A stretch of 64,000 nucleotides of DNA from CAVQBC01 sp963710665 (GCA_963710665.1 CAVQBC010000006.1:496001-560000), one strand, 5' to 3'. Shown: positions 8,710 to 18,499, counted from the stretch's first letter. Translations and numbers: made by a program. The notes: a model not told the origin generated them from the sequence alone.

Positions 8710-10242
8710 GTGGGTAACGCGCCGACCCCATCGAGATCGGCGAAGCCGATCTCGGACAGGCCGACGAAGTCGGCCGCGAAGGCGAAGCCTTCCCCGCTCA
8801 CGGTCGGGACCGCCGGCCACATCGACCATGGCAAGAGCGCGCTGGTGCGTGCGCTCACCGGACGCGACACGGACCGCCTGCCGGAGGAGCAGGCGCGCGG
8901 CCTCTCGATCGACCTGGGCTTCGCGCAGCTCGACGTCGGCGGGCGGCTGCTCTCGCTGGTCGACGTCCCCGGCCACGAGCGCTTCGTGCGCACGATGGTC
9001 GCGGGCGCCAGCGGCGTCGACCTCTTCCTGCTCGTGGTCGCCGCCGACGACGGGGTGATGCCGCAGACGCTCGAGCACGCCGCCGTGCTGCAGGCGCTCG
9101 GCGTCACCGCGGGGGTGGTGGCGATCACCAAGTCCGACCTCGCCGACACGGCGCGCGCCCGTGAGGAGGCCCGCGAGCTCGTCGGCTCCGACGTCCCCAT
9201 CATCGACTGCTCGGCGCGCACCGGGGCGGGCGTCGAGCAGGTCCGCGCCGCGCTCGGCCACGTCGCGCGGGCGCTGCCGGGCACCCACCCGCGCGAGGGC
9301 CCGGCGGTGCTGCACGTGGACCGCTCGTTCACGGTGCACGGCGCCGGCACCGTCGTCACGGGGACGCTGTGGTCGGGCTCGGTCGGCGCCGGCGACCGCG
9401 TGCTGCTCCTGCCGGGCGAGCGCCGTGTGCGCGTGCGCAGCGTGCAGGTGCACGACACCGCCCGGGAGCGGGCGGAGGCGGGACAGCGCGTCGCGGTCAA
9501 CCTGGCGGGGGTGCGGGTCGACGCGATCGGCCGCGGTGACGTGGTCGTGGGCGAGGACGCCGACCTGCGGCCGGCGTGGATCCTCGACGTCGCGCTGGAC
9601 CTGGGCGGCGCCCGCGCGCCGAGCCGCGCGCAGATCCACCACGGGACGCGCGAGACCCCCGCGCGCATCGTCGAGCGGGAGCCGGGGCGCTGGCAGCTGC
9701 GGTGCGAGCGCCCGCTGATCGCGCGCGAGGGCGACCGCATCGTCGTGCGCTCCATCGCGCCGCCCGGCACGCTCGGCGGCGGCCGCGTGCTCGACCCGCG
9801 GGCGCACCGCACCCGGCGCGCCGCCGAGCCGGAGCCCGCACCGGCGGCCTCCGCCTTGGCGCCTCCGCGCGAGCCGCGCCCGCTGTCGGAGGACGCCCTC
9901 GACATCGAACGCATCCTGCGCGAGGCGGCCGACCGACCGCCGCGCGACTCCGAGCTCGGCGACGGCGCGCCCGCCGCGCTCGCCGAGCTGCGCGACGCCG
10001 GCCGCGCGGTACGCCTGGACCGCACCATGCACGCGCACCGCGAGGCACTCGACGCGGTCGCCGCCCGGGCCGCGGCGATCATCGACGCCGAAGGCTCGAT
10101 CACGCTCGCGCGCCTGCGCGACGAGCTCGACACGAACCGCCGCTACGCCCAGGCGTTCCTCGAGGCGCTCGACGCCGACCGGGTCACGCTCCGCCTGCCG
10201 GACGACAGCCGCGTCCTGCGCCGCCGCGGCGGCGCCTCCTGA
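8710..10242 (+). CDS. selB: Selenocysteine-specific elongation factor SelB
   Basis: A GTPase of about 510 residues. G1 GHIDHGKSAL, G3 DVPGHERF and G4 TKSD are present, then EF-Tu-like domains 2-3 and C-terminal winged helices (DTNRRYAQAFLEALD) that bind the SECIS loop. The only in-frame start between the tRNA and the G1 motif is GTG 8710, giving an unusual Lys/Pro/Ser-rich N-terminal extension of about 35 residues encoded by three perfect hairpins. No clear ribosome site precedes it, so translation may depend on the upstream RNA. The C-terminal region is shorter than the four winged helices of E. coli SelB (614 residues). Confidence 0.94.
   Translation: MGNAPTPSRSAKPISDRPTKSAAKAKPSPLTVGTAGHIDHGKSALVRALTGRDTDRLPEEQARGLSIDLGFAQLDVGGRLLSLVDVPGHERFVRTMVAGASGVDLFLLVVAADDGVMPQTLEHAAVLQALGVTAGVVAITKSDLADTARAREEARELVGSDVPIIDCSARTGAGVEQVRAALGHVARALPGTHPREGPAVLHVDRSFTVHGAGTVVTGTLWSGSVGAGDRVLLLPGERRVRVRSVQVHDTARERAEAGQRVAVNLAGVRVDAIGRGDVVVGEDADLRPAWILDVALDLGGARAPSRAQIHHGTRETPARIVEREPGRWQLRCERPLIAREGDRIVVRSIAPPGTLGGGRVLDPRAHRTRRAAEPEPAPAASALAPPREPRPLSEDALDIERILREAADRPPRDSELGDGAPAALAELRDAGRAVRLDRTMHAHREALDAVAARAAAIIDAEGSITLARLRDELDTNRRYAQAFLEALDADRVTLRLPDDSRVLRRRGGAS
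8732..8792 (+). repeat. Three consecutive perfect hairpins with GAA loops between selC and the selB GTPase domain
   Basis: Three inverted repeats follow one another, each closing on a GAA triloop. A 10-bp stem (arm CGAGATCGGC) spans 8732-8754, a 7-bp stem (arm GGCCGAC) spans 8759-8775, and a 6-bp stem (arm GAAGGC) spans 8778-8792. They lie within the selB reading frame as judged from GTG 8710. They could be a regulatory leader or REP-like inserted repeats. Confidence 0.85.
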
Positions 10243-10269
10243 CTTCCGGCGCCGGCCGTGCTGGTCGGC

Positions 10270-11490
10270 CTACCTGGCGGCCGTCAGGGCGACCGCGTCG
10301 TCGTCGGCGGCGGAGCTCCTCCCGGCGCCGACCCACGCCAGGCGGAAGGCGAGTCCGGCGGCGAGGTACAGGACGCTCACGGCATCCTGCGGTCGTTGGC
10401 CGACGACCGGGCGCAGTGCCGTGAGGGCGAGGCCGGTCGCGACCGCGCCCTTCGCGCCCCGGAACAGCCGTCCGTCGCGTCCATCGTGGAGCGGGCCGGC
10501 GAGGCGGCCGAGGCGCCGTTCGTTGATGGATGACAGCGCCAGCTCGGCGAGCATCGCGCCGGTTTCGACGCTCTGGAGCGCCCGGTTCGTCGGGTGGCGG
10601 TCGGGGAGTCCGGTGGCGGTGAGCGTCAGCCGGGTCGCAGCCGCGCCGGTGGCGGTGGCGGTGGCGATGAAGATGGGACCGAGGAAGACCCGGCTGCGGG
10701 CCCAGAGCGGCACCGCGGTCGTTGCGAGCAGCACGCCGGTGTAGGAGCCGAGGTAGCTCGCGGCGACCGCCGCGGCGGCGCCCAGCGCTCGCCCGGCGCG
10801 GCGAAGGCCGAGCAGGTCGGAGACGACCGCGAGGCCGATGAGGTTCCCGAAGACGGTCAGGCACCACGTGCCTGTCGACATCGGCGAGCGCGGCTTGACG
10901 ATGCGCAGCATGTTCAGGAAGCGCGCCGGCCGGCCGAGATCGCTGATGAGCAGCACCGGGCATGGCGCGAGCGCCGCAAGCGCGACCTTGCGCGCCTTCG
11001 CCGCCGACTGTCGGTCGCGCGCGAGATCGCAGGCGAGGCCGACGAAGGCCGACCCGGACGCGATGCCGCCGAGCCAGAAGTAGACGGGCACCTCCCAGCT
11101 CCAGACGGGCTCCTTGACGATCGGACCGCGGACGTCGGTGGGGCGGTCGCCGGTTCGCATCCGCCGGGCCGCGGCGGCGAGAGCGCCGCGCGCGGGCCGC
11201 TCGGTCGCGTATGCGGTGTCGGGGCCGTACAGGTACGACCAGCGGGCGTCCTCCCAGTCCGGTCGCACGAGCGCGACGCCGGCGTCCTCCGCGCCCGGGC
11301 GGTATGCACCAGGGCCGGCGGGGGTGCCGACGGCCGGTGTGATCTCCGCGCCCCGGCGAGGCTCGGCCCACGTCGCCTGGCGCTCCGCGGCCGTGTCCGG
11401 CGGGGCATCGGTGCGCGCCGGTGCAGGCGGGGCGCCGCCGCTGCGCAGCCAGCCACCGATGCGCGGCCAGTTCGGCCGTGGCCGCGTCAT
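10270..11490 (-). CDS. NrfD-type membrane subunit of formate dehydrogenase
   Basis: A 406-residue protein with a hydrophilic N-terminal part of about 120 residues (including WSYLYGPDTAY) followed by a polytopic NrfD/PsrC-like domain starting at WSWEVPVYFWLGGIASG and containing SDLGRPARFLNMLRIVKPRSPMS, a typical NrfD quinone-site region. It replaces the cytochrome b subunit of E. coli Fdh-N and should hand electrons from the iron-sulfur subunit to quinone. The start ATG 11490 overlaps the preceding stop by four bases, so it is the last gene of a three-gene operon. Later helices are less conserved. Confidence 0.88.
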   Translation of the reverse strand: MTRPRPNWPRIGGWLRSGGAPPAPARTDAPPDTAAERQATWAEPRRGAEITPAVGTPAGPGAYRPGAEDAGVALVRPDWEDARWSYLYGPDTAYATERPARGALAAAARRMRTGDRPTDVRGPIVKEPVWSWEVPVYFWLGGIASGSAFVGLACDLARDRQSAAKARKVALAALAPCPVLLISDLGRPARFLNMLRIVKPRSPMSTGTWCLTVFGNLIGLAVVSDLLGLRRAGRALGAAAAVAASYLGSYTGVLLATTAVPLWARSRVFLGPIFIATATATGAAATRLTLTATGLPDRHPTNRALQSVETGAMLAELALSSINERRLGRLAGPLHDGRDGRLFRGAKGAVATGLALTALRPVVGQRPQDAVSVLYLAAGLAFRLAWVGAGRSSAADDDAVALTAAR

Positions 11491-12434
11491 GGCCGGCGCC
11501 CGGTCCGGAGGAACGCCGCTGCCACGCCGGCGGCCGCGAGCAGGCCGGCGCCGACCGCGGCGAGCGTGGCGGGGCCGACGTGCTCCTGGATGGGCGAGTC
11601 GGCCTGGGCAGGCAGGCCGAAGCGCTCGGGCGGCTCGGTGAGCAGGAAGAAGGCCCCGAGGCCGCCGGCGAGGGTCTCGTCGGCGTCGTCGCCGGCGCCG
11701 TAGAGGTACGCGTCCTGCATGCCGCGGCGATGGAGCGTCGCGACGCGCTCGGCGGCGACCTCGACGAGGTCGTCCCAGGGACCGAACTGGATCGAGTCGG
11801 TCGGACACGCCTTCGCGCACGCCGGCTCGAGGCCGTCCTGGAGCCGGTCGTAGCAGAGCGTGCACTTGCCGGCCCGCCCGTCGATGTGGTCGCGGTCCAC
11901 GACGCCGAACGGACAGGCGGGCACGCAGTAGCCGCAGCCGTTGCAGACGTCGGGCTGCAGGAACACGGTCTGGAACTCGGTCCGGATCAGCGCCCCGGTC
12001 GGGCACGCGTCCATGCAGCCGGCGTTCGTGCAGTGCTTGCAGACGTCGGACATGAAGATCCAGCGGTCCATGGCGGCGACCGCCTCTGCCACGTCGACCT
12101 GGCCATCGCCGTTGGCGTCGGTCGCGGGGAGCGATGGCGCGCGGCCGCCGGCGCCCGACGTCAGCGCCTCCGCCGCCTGTGTGCGGCGCTCCTCGGTCGG
12201 CTCCAGCAGGTCCAGGAACCGGACGTGCCGCCACGTCGACGCCGACAGCGCGCCCGTGTGGTCGTACGAGCGGCCCCGCTCGAACTCCGAACCGTCCGCC
12301 GGCAGGTCATTCCACTGCTTGCAGGCGACCTCGCACGCCTTGCAGCCGATACACACCGTGGTGTCGGTGAAGAAGCCGACGCGCGGGACGCCGTCGCGGC
12401 GCACCGAGATCTCACGCGGGTCGGCGGGGGTCAC
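11487..12434 (-). CDS. fdnH: Formate dehydrogenase iron-sulfur (beta) subunit with an EF-hand insertion
   Basis: A 315-residue ferredoxin-like subunit with four 4Fe-4S motifs: CIGCKACEVAC (residues 28-38), CKHCTNAGCMDAC, CNGCGYCVPAC and CTLCYDRLQDGLEPACAKAC. A hydrophobic helix near residues 287-309 (TLAAVGAGLLAAAGVAAAF) anchors it. Between the first and second clusters, residues 106-117 read DANGDGQVDVAE, an exact EF-hand calcium loop, which I do not know from E. coli FdnH. Start GTG 12434 overlaps the alpha-subunit stop as GTGA. It should relay electrons from the Sec/Mo subunit to the NrfD-like membrane subunit. Confidence 0.93.
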   Translation of the reverse strand: MTPADPREISVRRDGVPRVGFFTDTTVCIGCKACEVACKQWNDLPADGSEFERGRSYDHTGALSASTWRHVRFLDLLEPTEERRTQAAEALTSGAGGRAPSLPATDANGDGQVDVAEAVAAMDRWIFMSDVCKHCTNAGCMDACPTGALIRTEFQTVFLQPDVCNGCGYCVPACPFGVVDRDHIDGRAGKCTLCYDRLQDGLEPACAKACPTDSIQFGPWDDLVEVAAERVATLHRRGMQDAYLYGAGDDADETLAGGLGAFFLLTEPPERFGLPAQADSPIQEHVGPATLAAVGAGLLAAAGVAAAFLRTGRRP

Positions 12435-15400
12435 AGCTCGCCCGCCTCCTTGGGCTGCTCGGCATATGGGTCGTCCTCGTCGGGCGCGACCCGCCAGGGC
12501 GACCGCACGCCGGCCAACCGGGCCGTCGTGGGCCCGTCGCGGCGTCCGGCGCGCACGTCGCAGGTGAACCCGCGGGCCTCGTGGATGGTCACGTTCGGAT
12601 CGCCGCAGAGCGCGATGAGGTCGTTGGTCGAATCCCCGGTCGCGACGCCACGCCAGCCGTAGTGCCAGGTCAGGCCGATCTGGTGGACGGGGCGGCCGTC
12701 GACCCTCAACGGCCGGATGCGCCCGGTCACGAGCGCCCGCGCCTCGATCTGCGCTCGCGCGGTGCTGACCGTCACCCAGCCCCCGTCGACGATCCCGCGG
12801 TCGGCGGCCAGATCGGGGTCGATCTCGACGAACATCGCCGGCTGCAGCTCGGCCAGCCACGGCAGCGTCCGCGTCATACCGCCGCCGGTCTGGTGCTCGG
12901 TCAGCCGGAACGTCGTCGCGACGATAGGGAAGCGCGGGTCGCCGGTGCTGTGGTACGGGTTCTCGGGGCGCTTCCAGCGGATCGCGCTGGGGTTCGCCTC
13001 GACCTTCGGATACAGGACGTTGCCCACGGGCGACTCGACCGGCTCGTAGTGCGTCGGGAGCGGGCCGTCGAGCAGCCCCGTCGGGGTGAACAGCCACCCG
13101 CGCCCATCAGCCATCATGATGAACGGCTCGTCGCCCGAGATCGCGTCCATCCCCTCCGCCTCGGGCGCCGCCCGGTAGGAGGGCGGCTTGCCGGCGGGAA
13201 AATCGGCCGTGTCGTAGCCGGTCCATCGTCCTTGCGCCTCGTCCCACCAGACGTAGCGCTTGCGCTCCGACCAGGGCCGGCCCTCCGGGTCCGCCGATGC
13301 GCGGTTGTAGAGGATGCGCCGGTTGGCCGGCCACGCCCAGCCCCACCCGGTCGAGGTGTAGCCCCCGGTCCTGTGGATGTCGCCGGGGTCGCGTCGGCGC
13401 GCCTGGTTGACGCCGTCCGCGTAGACGCCGGAGTAGATCGAGCACCCGCAGGCGGTGGTGCCGTCGGCGCGGAGGTCGACGAACCCCGCGACCGGCCGCC
13501 GGGTCGCGGTCCAGTAGCCGTTGATCTCCTTGAGCACGGCCTCGGGGTCCGGCTCGGCGCGCTCGCCGCGCTCGGGGTAGTCCCATGCGAGGTGGCGGAT
13601 CGACCAGTCGCGCTCGCGGCTGGAGTGGGCGTACCGCGCCTTGAGCCGCTTGGCGAGGTGGTGCATGAACCACAGCTCTGATCGGGCGTCCCCAGGCGGT
13701 TCGAGCGCCTGGTCGCGCCACTGCACGAGTCGCTGCGTGTTCGTGAAGCTGCCCTCCTTCTCCACGTGCGTGGCGGCGGGCATGAGGAAGACCTCGGTCT
13801 CGATGGTCTCGGGCGCGAGCTCGCCGGACTCGATCTCGGGCGAGCTCTTCCAGAAGGAGGCCGTCTCGGTCTCGCTGAAGTCGCGGACGACCAGCCAGCG
13901 CAGCTTCCCCAGGGCGCGCCGTTGCAGACCGGCGTGCTGCGAGCCGACCGCCGGGTTCTGGCCCATGACGAGCATGCCGTCCACGCCACCGTCAAACGCG
14001 CGCAGCGACGTGGCGAAGTGCGAGTGGTTGCCCGAGATCTTCGGGAGGTAGCCGAAGCCGAAGTCGTTCTCGGCCGTCGCCGCGTCGCCGAACCAGGCGA
14101 CGAGCAGCGAGACCATGTAGGCATCGAGGTCCGCCCACCATCCGCGGCGCATGCGGTTGGACTGGCAATAGTCGGCCAGCGTCTGCGGCTCCTCGTGTGC
14201 CCGCGGCATGTGCAGGTACCCGGGCAGCAGGTCGTAGAGCGTCGGGATGTCCGTGGACCCCTGGATCGTGGCGTGGCCGCGCATCGCGTAGATCCCGCCG
14301 CCCGGACGCCCGATATTGCCGAGCAGCAGCTGGAGGATCGCGGCGCTGCGGATGATCTGGACGCCGGAGCTGTGCTGCGTCCAGCCGACGGCGTACACGA
14401 TCCCGCTCGTGCGCTCGCGCCCGGAGTTGCGGATCAGGGCCTCGGCGACCTCGACGACCTCCTGCGGAGAGATGCCGCACACGCGCGAGACCATGTCCGG
14501 CGTGTAGCGGCTGAAGTGGCGCTTGAGGATCTGGAAGACGCAGCGTGGGTGCTGGAGGGACTCGTCGATCACGCAGGCGTCGGTGGTCATCCCCGCGCCG
14601 GTCGTCTCCGTGAACGCCTGGGTGGCGTGCTCCCGCACACCGGCGGCGAACGCGGGATCGCCGCAGCCGTCGTACAGCCACGAGGCCGGGTCGTACACCC
14701 CGGTCGCCGGGTCGAAGCCGGAGAACACCCCGTCGAGCTCCTCGGTGTCGCGGAAGCGCTCGTCGATCACCGTGGCCGCGTTCGTGTAGCGCACGACGTA
14801 CTCGCGAAACCAGCCGCCCGTCTCGAGCACGTGGTGGATGAGGCCGCCGAGGAAGGCGATGTCGGTGCCGGGTCGGATCGCGACGTGCTGGTCGCACACG
14901 GCGCTCGTGCGTGAGAAGCGCGGGTCGACATGGATCACGCGAGCGCCGCGCTCGCGCGCCTTCATCACCCACCGAAAGCCCACCGGGTGCGCCTCGGCCA
15001 TGGAGGAGCCCTGGATCAGCAGGCAGTCCGAGTTCTGCAGGTCCTGCTGGAAGTCCGTCGCGCCACCGCGGCCGAAGGAGGCCCCCAGACCGGGGACCGT
15101 CGCGCTATGTCATATGCGCGCCTGGTTCTCGATCTGCACGGCGCCCATCGCGGTGAAGCATTTCTTGATGAGGTAGTTCTCCTCGTTGTCGAGGGTCGCC
15201 CCGCCGAGGTGAGCGAACCCCAGCGTCCGGTCAACCCGGCGCCCCTCGCGATCGGTGTCCTGCCAGCCGCGCTCGCGCGCCTCTACCAGGCGGTCGGCGA
15301 TCATGTCCATCGCCGTCTCGAGCGGCAGGTCCTCCCATTCCGTCCCGCCCGGCCGGCGGTAGCGGACGGTCGTCAGCCGGCCCGGCTGCTGCACGAGCTG

Positions 15401-15688
15401 GCGGGACGCCGAGCCCTTCGGGCACAGCGTGCCCTGGTTGATCGGCGAGCGCGGATTGCCCTCGATGTCGACCAGCTCGCCGTCGCGCGTGTAGACGACC
15501 TGCCCGCATCCCACCGCGCAGTAGGGGCAGACGGACTCGGTCGCCTTCAGCCCGGCGATGCGCGCTCGCGCCGCCAACGTGCTCCGGGAGACCGCACCGG
15601 GACCCATCCCCCAATCGGCTGCTCGACCGATGAGCGGGAGCGCTCGGAGCCGTTGGAACGATCGCGGGCGAAACCCTCGCTGGTGCAC
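12431..15688 (-). CDS. fdnG: Selenocysteine-containing formate dehydrogenase major (alpha) subunit, Fdh-N/O type
   Basis: About 1085 residues read through an in-frame TGA at 15112-15110 (context ENQARI-Sec-HSATVPGLG). Upstream of it lie the Fe4S4 motif CPYCAVGCGQ, GTLCPKGSAS and LGGATLDNEENYLIKK; downstream are HPVGFRW, HVDPRFSRTSA and the MGD-binding C-terminus. No Tat signal is apparent, so it may face the cytoplasm as in other actinobacterial enzymes of this type. The start is uncertain: GTG 15688 gives about 50 residues before the cluster, as in relatives I recall, while ATG 15607 is the first ATG. It heads an operon with the beta and NrfD subunits and is divergent from the DyP gene. Confidence 0.93.
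15080..15112 (-). promoter_or_regulatory. Bacterial SECIS element of fdnG
   Basis: After UGA 15112-15110 the mRNA forms a 7-bp stem from nucleotides 12-18 (GGUCCCC) and 24-30 (GGGGGCC), including one U-G pair, with loop GGUCU at 19-23. Stem length, loop sequence and distance from UGA are the same as in the fdhA element, though the stem sequences differ; this is covariation under selection for structure. Confidence 0.85.
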
Positions 15689-15769
15689 GACGAAGCCGGG
15701 ATACTGAACCACCCACCGCTGCGCCGCAAGCGCGGATGTCGGGGGCCGCCTGTGTGCTGACGTGAGAGC

Positions 15770-16840
15770 ATGCGCGCGATGACGCCCGGAGCCTGGGAGC
15801 GCGTCCCGATCGACGCGCAGAGCGTCGAGGCGCCACTGTCGCGCTCGGCGGTGTTCCTCGTGATGGCGGCCGGCGAGAGCGACGGCGATCTGGCACGCAT
15901 CCGCGACGTGCTCGGCGCGATCGGCGACCTCGTCAAGAACGTCGGCTTCCGCGACCTCGGCGGCCGGCTGTCCTGCGTCGTGGGGATCGGGTCCGCGTTG
16001 TGGGATCGCCTGTCGCCGGGCCGTCGCCCGGCGGACCTGCGTCCGTTCGCGCCGATCCAGGGACCGGTGCACGCCGCGCCGTCGACGCCCGGGGACCTGC
16101 TCTTCCACGTCCGCGCCGAGCGCGCCGACATGACCTTCGAGCTCGAGCGCCAGCTGCTCGACCTCATCGGCGACGCGGCTCGGGTCGTCGACGAGACGGC
16201 CGGATTTCGCTACTTCGACGCGCGCGACCTGCTCGGCTTCGTCGACGGCACCGCCAATCCGACCGGCGCCGAGCTGCCCGACGCGGCCCTGATCGGCGCC
16301 GACGCCGACCCCGGCTTCGCCGGCGGCAGCTATGTGATCGTGCAGAAGTACCTCCACGACATGGCCGGCTGGGCCGCGCTGTCGACCGAGGAGCAGGAGG
16401 CGATCATCGGCCGGACCAAGATCGACAACATCGAGCTCGACGACGACGACGCGCCGCGCAAGTCCCACAAGACGCTGACGACGATCGAGGACGACGCCGG
16501 AGGCGAGCTGGACATCCTGCGCGACAACATGCCCTTCGGCCGCCCGGGCGCCGGCGAGTTCGGCACCTACTTCATCGGCTACGCGGGCCGGCTCTGGGTG
16601 ATCGAGCAGATGCTGGAGCGGATGTTCGTCGGGGTCCCGCCCGGCGCCTACGACCGGCTGCTGGACTTCTCGACCGCGGTCACCGGGTCGACGTTCTTCG
16701 TCCCCACCGCGGGCATGCTGGAGGACCTGGCGGAGCCGCCGGCGGACCCCGCCGCCGCGTCGGCGGACGCCGGAGACGTCGCGGCACCGGCACCGGCCTC
16801 ACCGTCCCTGGGCATCGGCTCGCTGCGCGGTCAGACCTAG
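15770..16840 (+). CDS. DyP-type haem peroxidase with an encapsulin cargo-loading peptide
   Basis: A 356-residue dye-decolourising peroxidase. The catalytic aspartate motif is GFVDGTANP, the proximal haem histidine lies in VQKYLHDM, and the distal arginine in DILRDNMPFG. After a Pro/Ala-rich linker (about residues 320-345) it ends in SLGIGSLRGQT, which matches the C-terminal peptide that directs DyP enzymes into encapsulin shells. No encapsulin gene is next to it, although the two are often adjacent. ATG 15770 is used; ATG 15779 is also possible. It converges on the next gene and the stop codons overlap (CTAG). Confidence 0.92.
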   Translation: MRAMTPGAWERVPIDAQSVEAPLSRSAVFLVMAAGESDGDLARIRDVLGAIGDLVKNVGFRDLGGRLSCVVGIGSALWDRLSPGRRPADLRPFAPIQGPVHAAPSTPGDLLFHVRAERADMTFELERQLLDLIGDAARVVDETAGFRYFDARDLLGFVDGTANPTGAELPDAALIGADADPGFAGGSYVIVQKYLHDMAGWAALSTEEQEAIIGRTKIDNIELDDDDAPRKSHKTLTTIEDDAGGELDILRDNMPFGRPGAGEFGTYFIGYAGRLWVIEQMLERMFVGVPPGAYDRLLDFSTAVTGSTFFVPTAGMLEDLAEPPADPAAASADAGDVAAPAPASPSLGIGSLRGQT

Positions 16841-18357
16841 AGCGGCCCCCGCCGCCACGGTCCCGTCACCGCGCACGTCATGCCCGCCCCGGCGTGCTCG
16901 GCCGCCGTCCCCTCCGACGCCCCGAAGAGGTTGAAGAACATCGTCCTGCCGTCGGGGCTGAAGCAGACGCCGGCGACCTCCGAGTCGCTCAGGCAGTTGA
17001 CCGCGAACTCGAACGCCTCGCCCTCCGGCGACAGGCCGATGACCCGGTTGACGTTCTCGATCCCGGGCGCCAGCGGGTGCGAGTCGGTGATCGTCTCGCC
17101 GGTGTCGTCCTCGCACAGGAGCAGGCCGCCGCGCGGGGTGACGGTGACGTTGTCCGGCGAGTCGAGCACGTCGTCGGCGGGCGACTCGAACCACAGCGTC
17201 ACGGACCCGTCGCCGCGCCCGCCCGCGCGGTACTCCCACACCTGGCCGAAGCCCTCGCGGTAGCCGTCGTCGTTGACGTCGCCGTTCTCGGCGTCGCCGC
17301 CGCTGGTCGAGACGAAGAACACCGAGCCCTCGTCGTACCAGCAGCCCTCGAGCCGGTTGAAGAGCGCCGCGCCCTGCGCGAAGCCCTGGTGGAAGACGCT
17401 GCGGGGGTCGTCGATGATCTCGTACTCGGGATCCGGCTCGGCGATGTCGAACCACGTCGCCGCCAGCGGCTCGCCGACCGTCTGGCCCTTGCGCATGTCC
17501 TGCCGGGGCCGGCCGCGGACGCCGAGCATCTGCAGCCGCCCGCCCTCCGCCAGACGGTCGGGGTGCGCCGGCAGGTAGCGGTAGAACCCGGCGCCGATAC
17601 CCGCCCCCGGGTCCTCGGTGAGGTACACGATGCCGGTCCGCTGGTCGACGGCGATCGCCTCGTGGGAGAAACGGCCCATCGCCGGGATCGGGCGGGACTG
17701 GTGGGACTCACCGGGGCCGCGCGTGAGCGGGACCTCGTAGCAGTAGCCGTGGCGGCGCGGGAAGACGAGCTTCGGATCGGTGTGTGCGGGCCCGCCGACG
17801 CTCTCCTCGCAGCTGATCCAGCCCCGCTTGCGGTAGGCGATGCCGCCCGCGCAGTTGGTCGTCGTCCCGGAGAGGCTGACGTAGTCGGCGACCAGGCGGC
17901 GGCGGTGCGGGTCGTAGTCGAGCGTCGAGGTCCCGCCGCCGCCCTGCGCGTCGTAGGAACGGGCCGGGTCGCCGGGGACGCTGCCGGCGCCCGCCGGGTT
18001 GCGGTCCTCGTGGTTGCGGATCAGGCGGACCCCGCCGCGCGGCCCCGCGAACGCGGCCATGCCGTCGAGCGCGAGCGGGGTCGGCGTGCCGTCGCTCATC
18101 GGCGCGCCGATGTGGCCGAAGGTCACGTAGCTGAAGCCGGCCGGCAGCGCGAGCACCTCGACGCCGCGCTGGTCGGCCATCCGCTCGAGCGGGCCGTAGC
18201 CCACCCCCGGGGCCGCGGCGCGCGCGTCCACCGGGCGCCCCGCGGCCGCGTGCGCCGCCCTTGCCCCCAGGCGCTCGAGCGCGACCGCGCTGAGCCATCC
18301 CCCGCCGGCCAGCGCCGCCCCGCGGCGCAGGAACGCCCGCCGATCCATGACCGTCAT
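16837..18357 (-). CDS. Tat-exported DUF839/PhoX-like protein
   Basis: A 506-residue protein starting MTVMDRRAFLRRGAALAGG, a twin-arginine signal, with cleavage expected after AAHAA. The start ATG 18357 follows GGGGAGGGG. The mature part resembles the PhoX/DUF839 beta-propeller family: LIRNHEDRNP, TNCAGGIAYRKRGWISCEESVGG, GRFSHEAIAVD, YLTEDPGAGIGAGFYRY and DSPDNVTVTPRGGLLLCEDD. Relatives include calcium/iron-dependent alkaline phosphatases, but phosphatase activity cannot be shown here. It should act outside the membrane. The gene is single and ends within the DyP stop codon. Confidence 0.88.
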   Translation of the reverse strand: MTVMDRRAFLRRGAALAGGGWLSAVALERLGARAAHAAAGRPVDARAAAPGVGYGPLERMADQRGVEVLALPAGFSYVTFGHIGAPMSDGTPTPLALDGMAAFAGPRGGVRLIRNHEDRNPAGAGSVPGDPARSYDAQGGGGTSTLDYDPHRRRLVADYVSLSGTTTNCAGGIAYRKRGWISCEESVGGPAHTDPKLVFPRRHGYCYEVPLTRGPGESHQSRPIPAMGRFSHEAIAVDQRTGIVYLTEDPGAGIGAGFYRYLPAHPDRLAEGGRLQMLGVRGRPRQDMRKGQTVGEPLAATWFDIAEPDPEYEIIDDPRSVFHQGFAQGAALFNRLEGCWYDEGSVFFVSTSGGDAENGDVNDDGYREGFGQVWEYRAGGRGDGSVTLWFESPADDVLDSPDNVTVTPRGGLLLCEDDTGETITDSHPLAPGIENVNRVIGLSPEGEAFEFAVNCLSDSEVAGVCFSPDGRTMFFNLFGASEGTAAEHAGAGMTCAVTGPWRRGPL

Positions 18358-18499
18358 CCGCCCCTCCCCTGCCAGATGCACCCGGACGGGCGGAACGGTA
18401 CTCCACTTGTGAACGTCCGACTTCCTTATGTTCCCCTTGGAAAGCGGCGCGAGACTGCCGCTCCCCATGGACCCCGCCAACCACCGAGGAGGTGCCATC

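Noticed and set aside
15110..15112. TGA inside fdnG read as a gene boundary
   Set aside because: Conserved residues continue without loss on both sides, and a SECIS of matching geometry follows.
16837..16840. The overlapping stops of the DyP and DUF839 genes as a shared terminator
   Set aside because: CTAG overlap is short and no hairpin was found around it.
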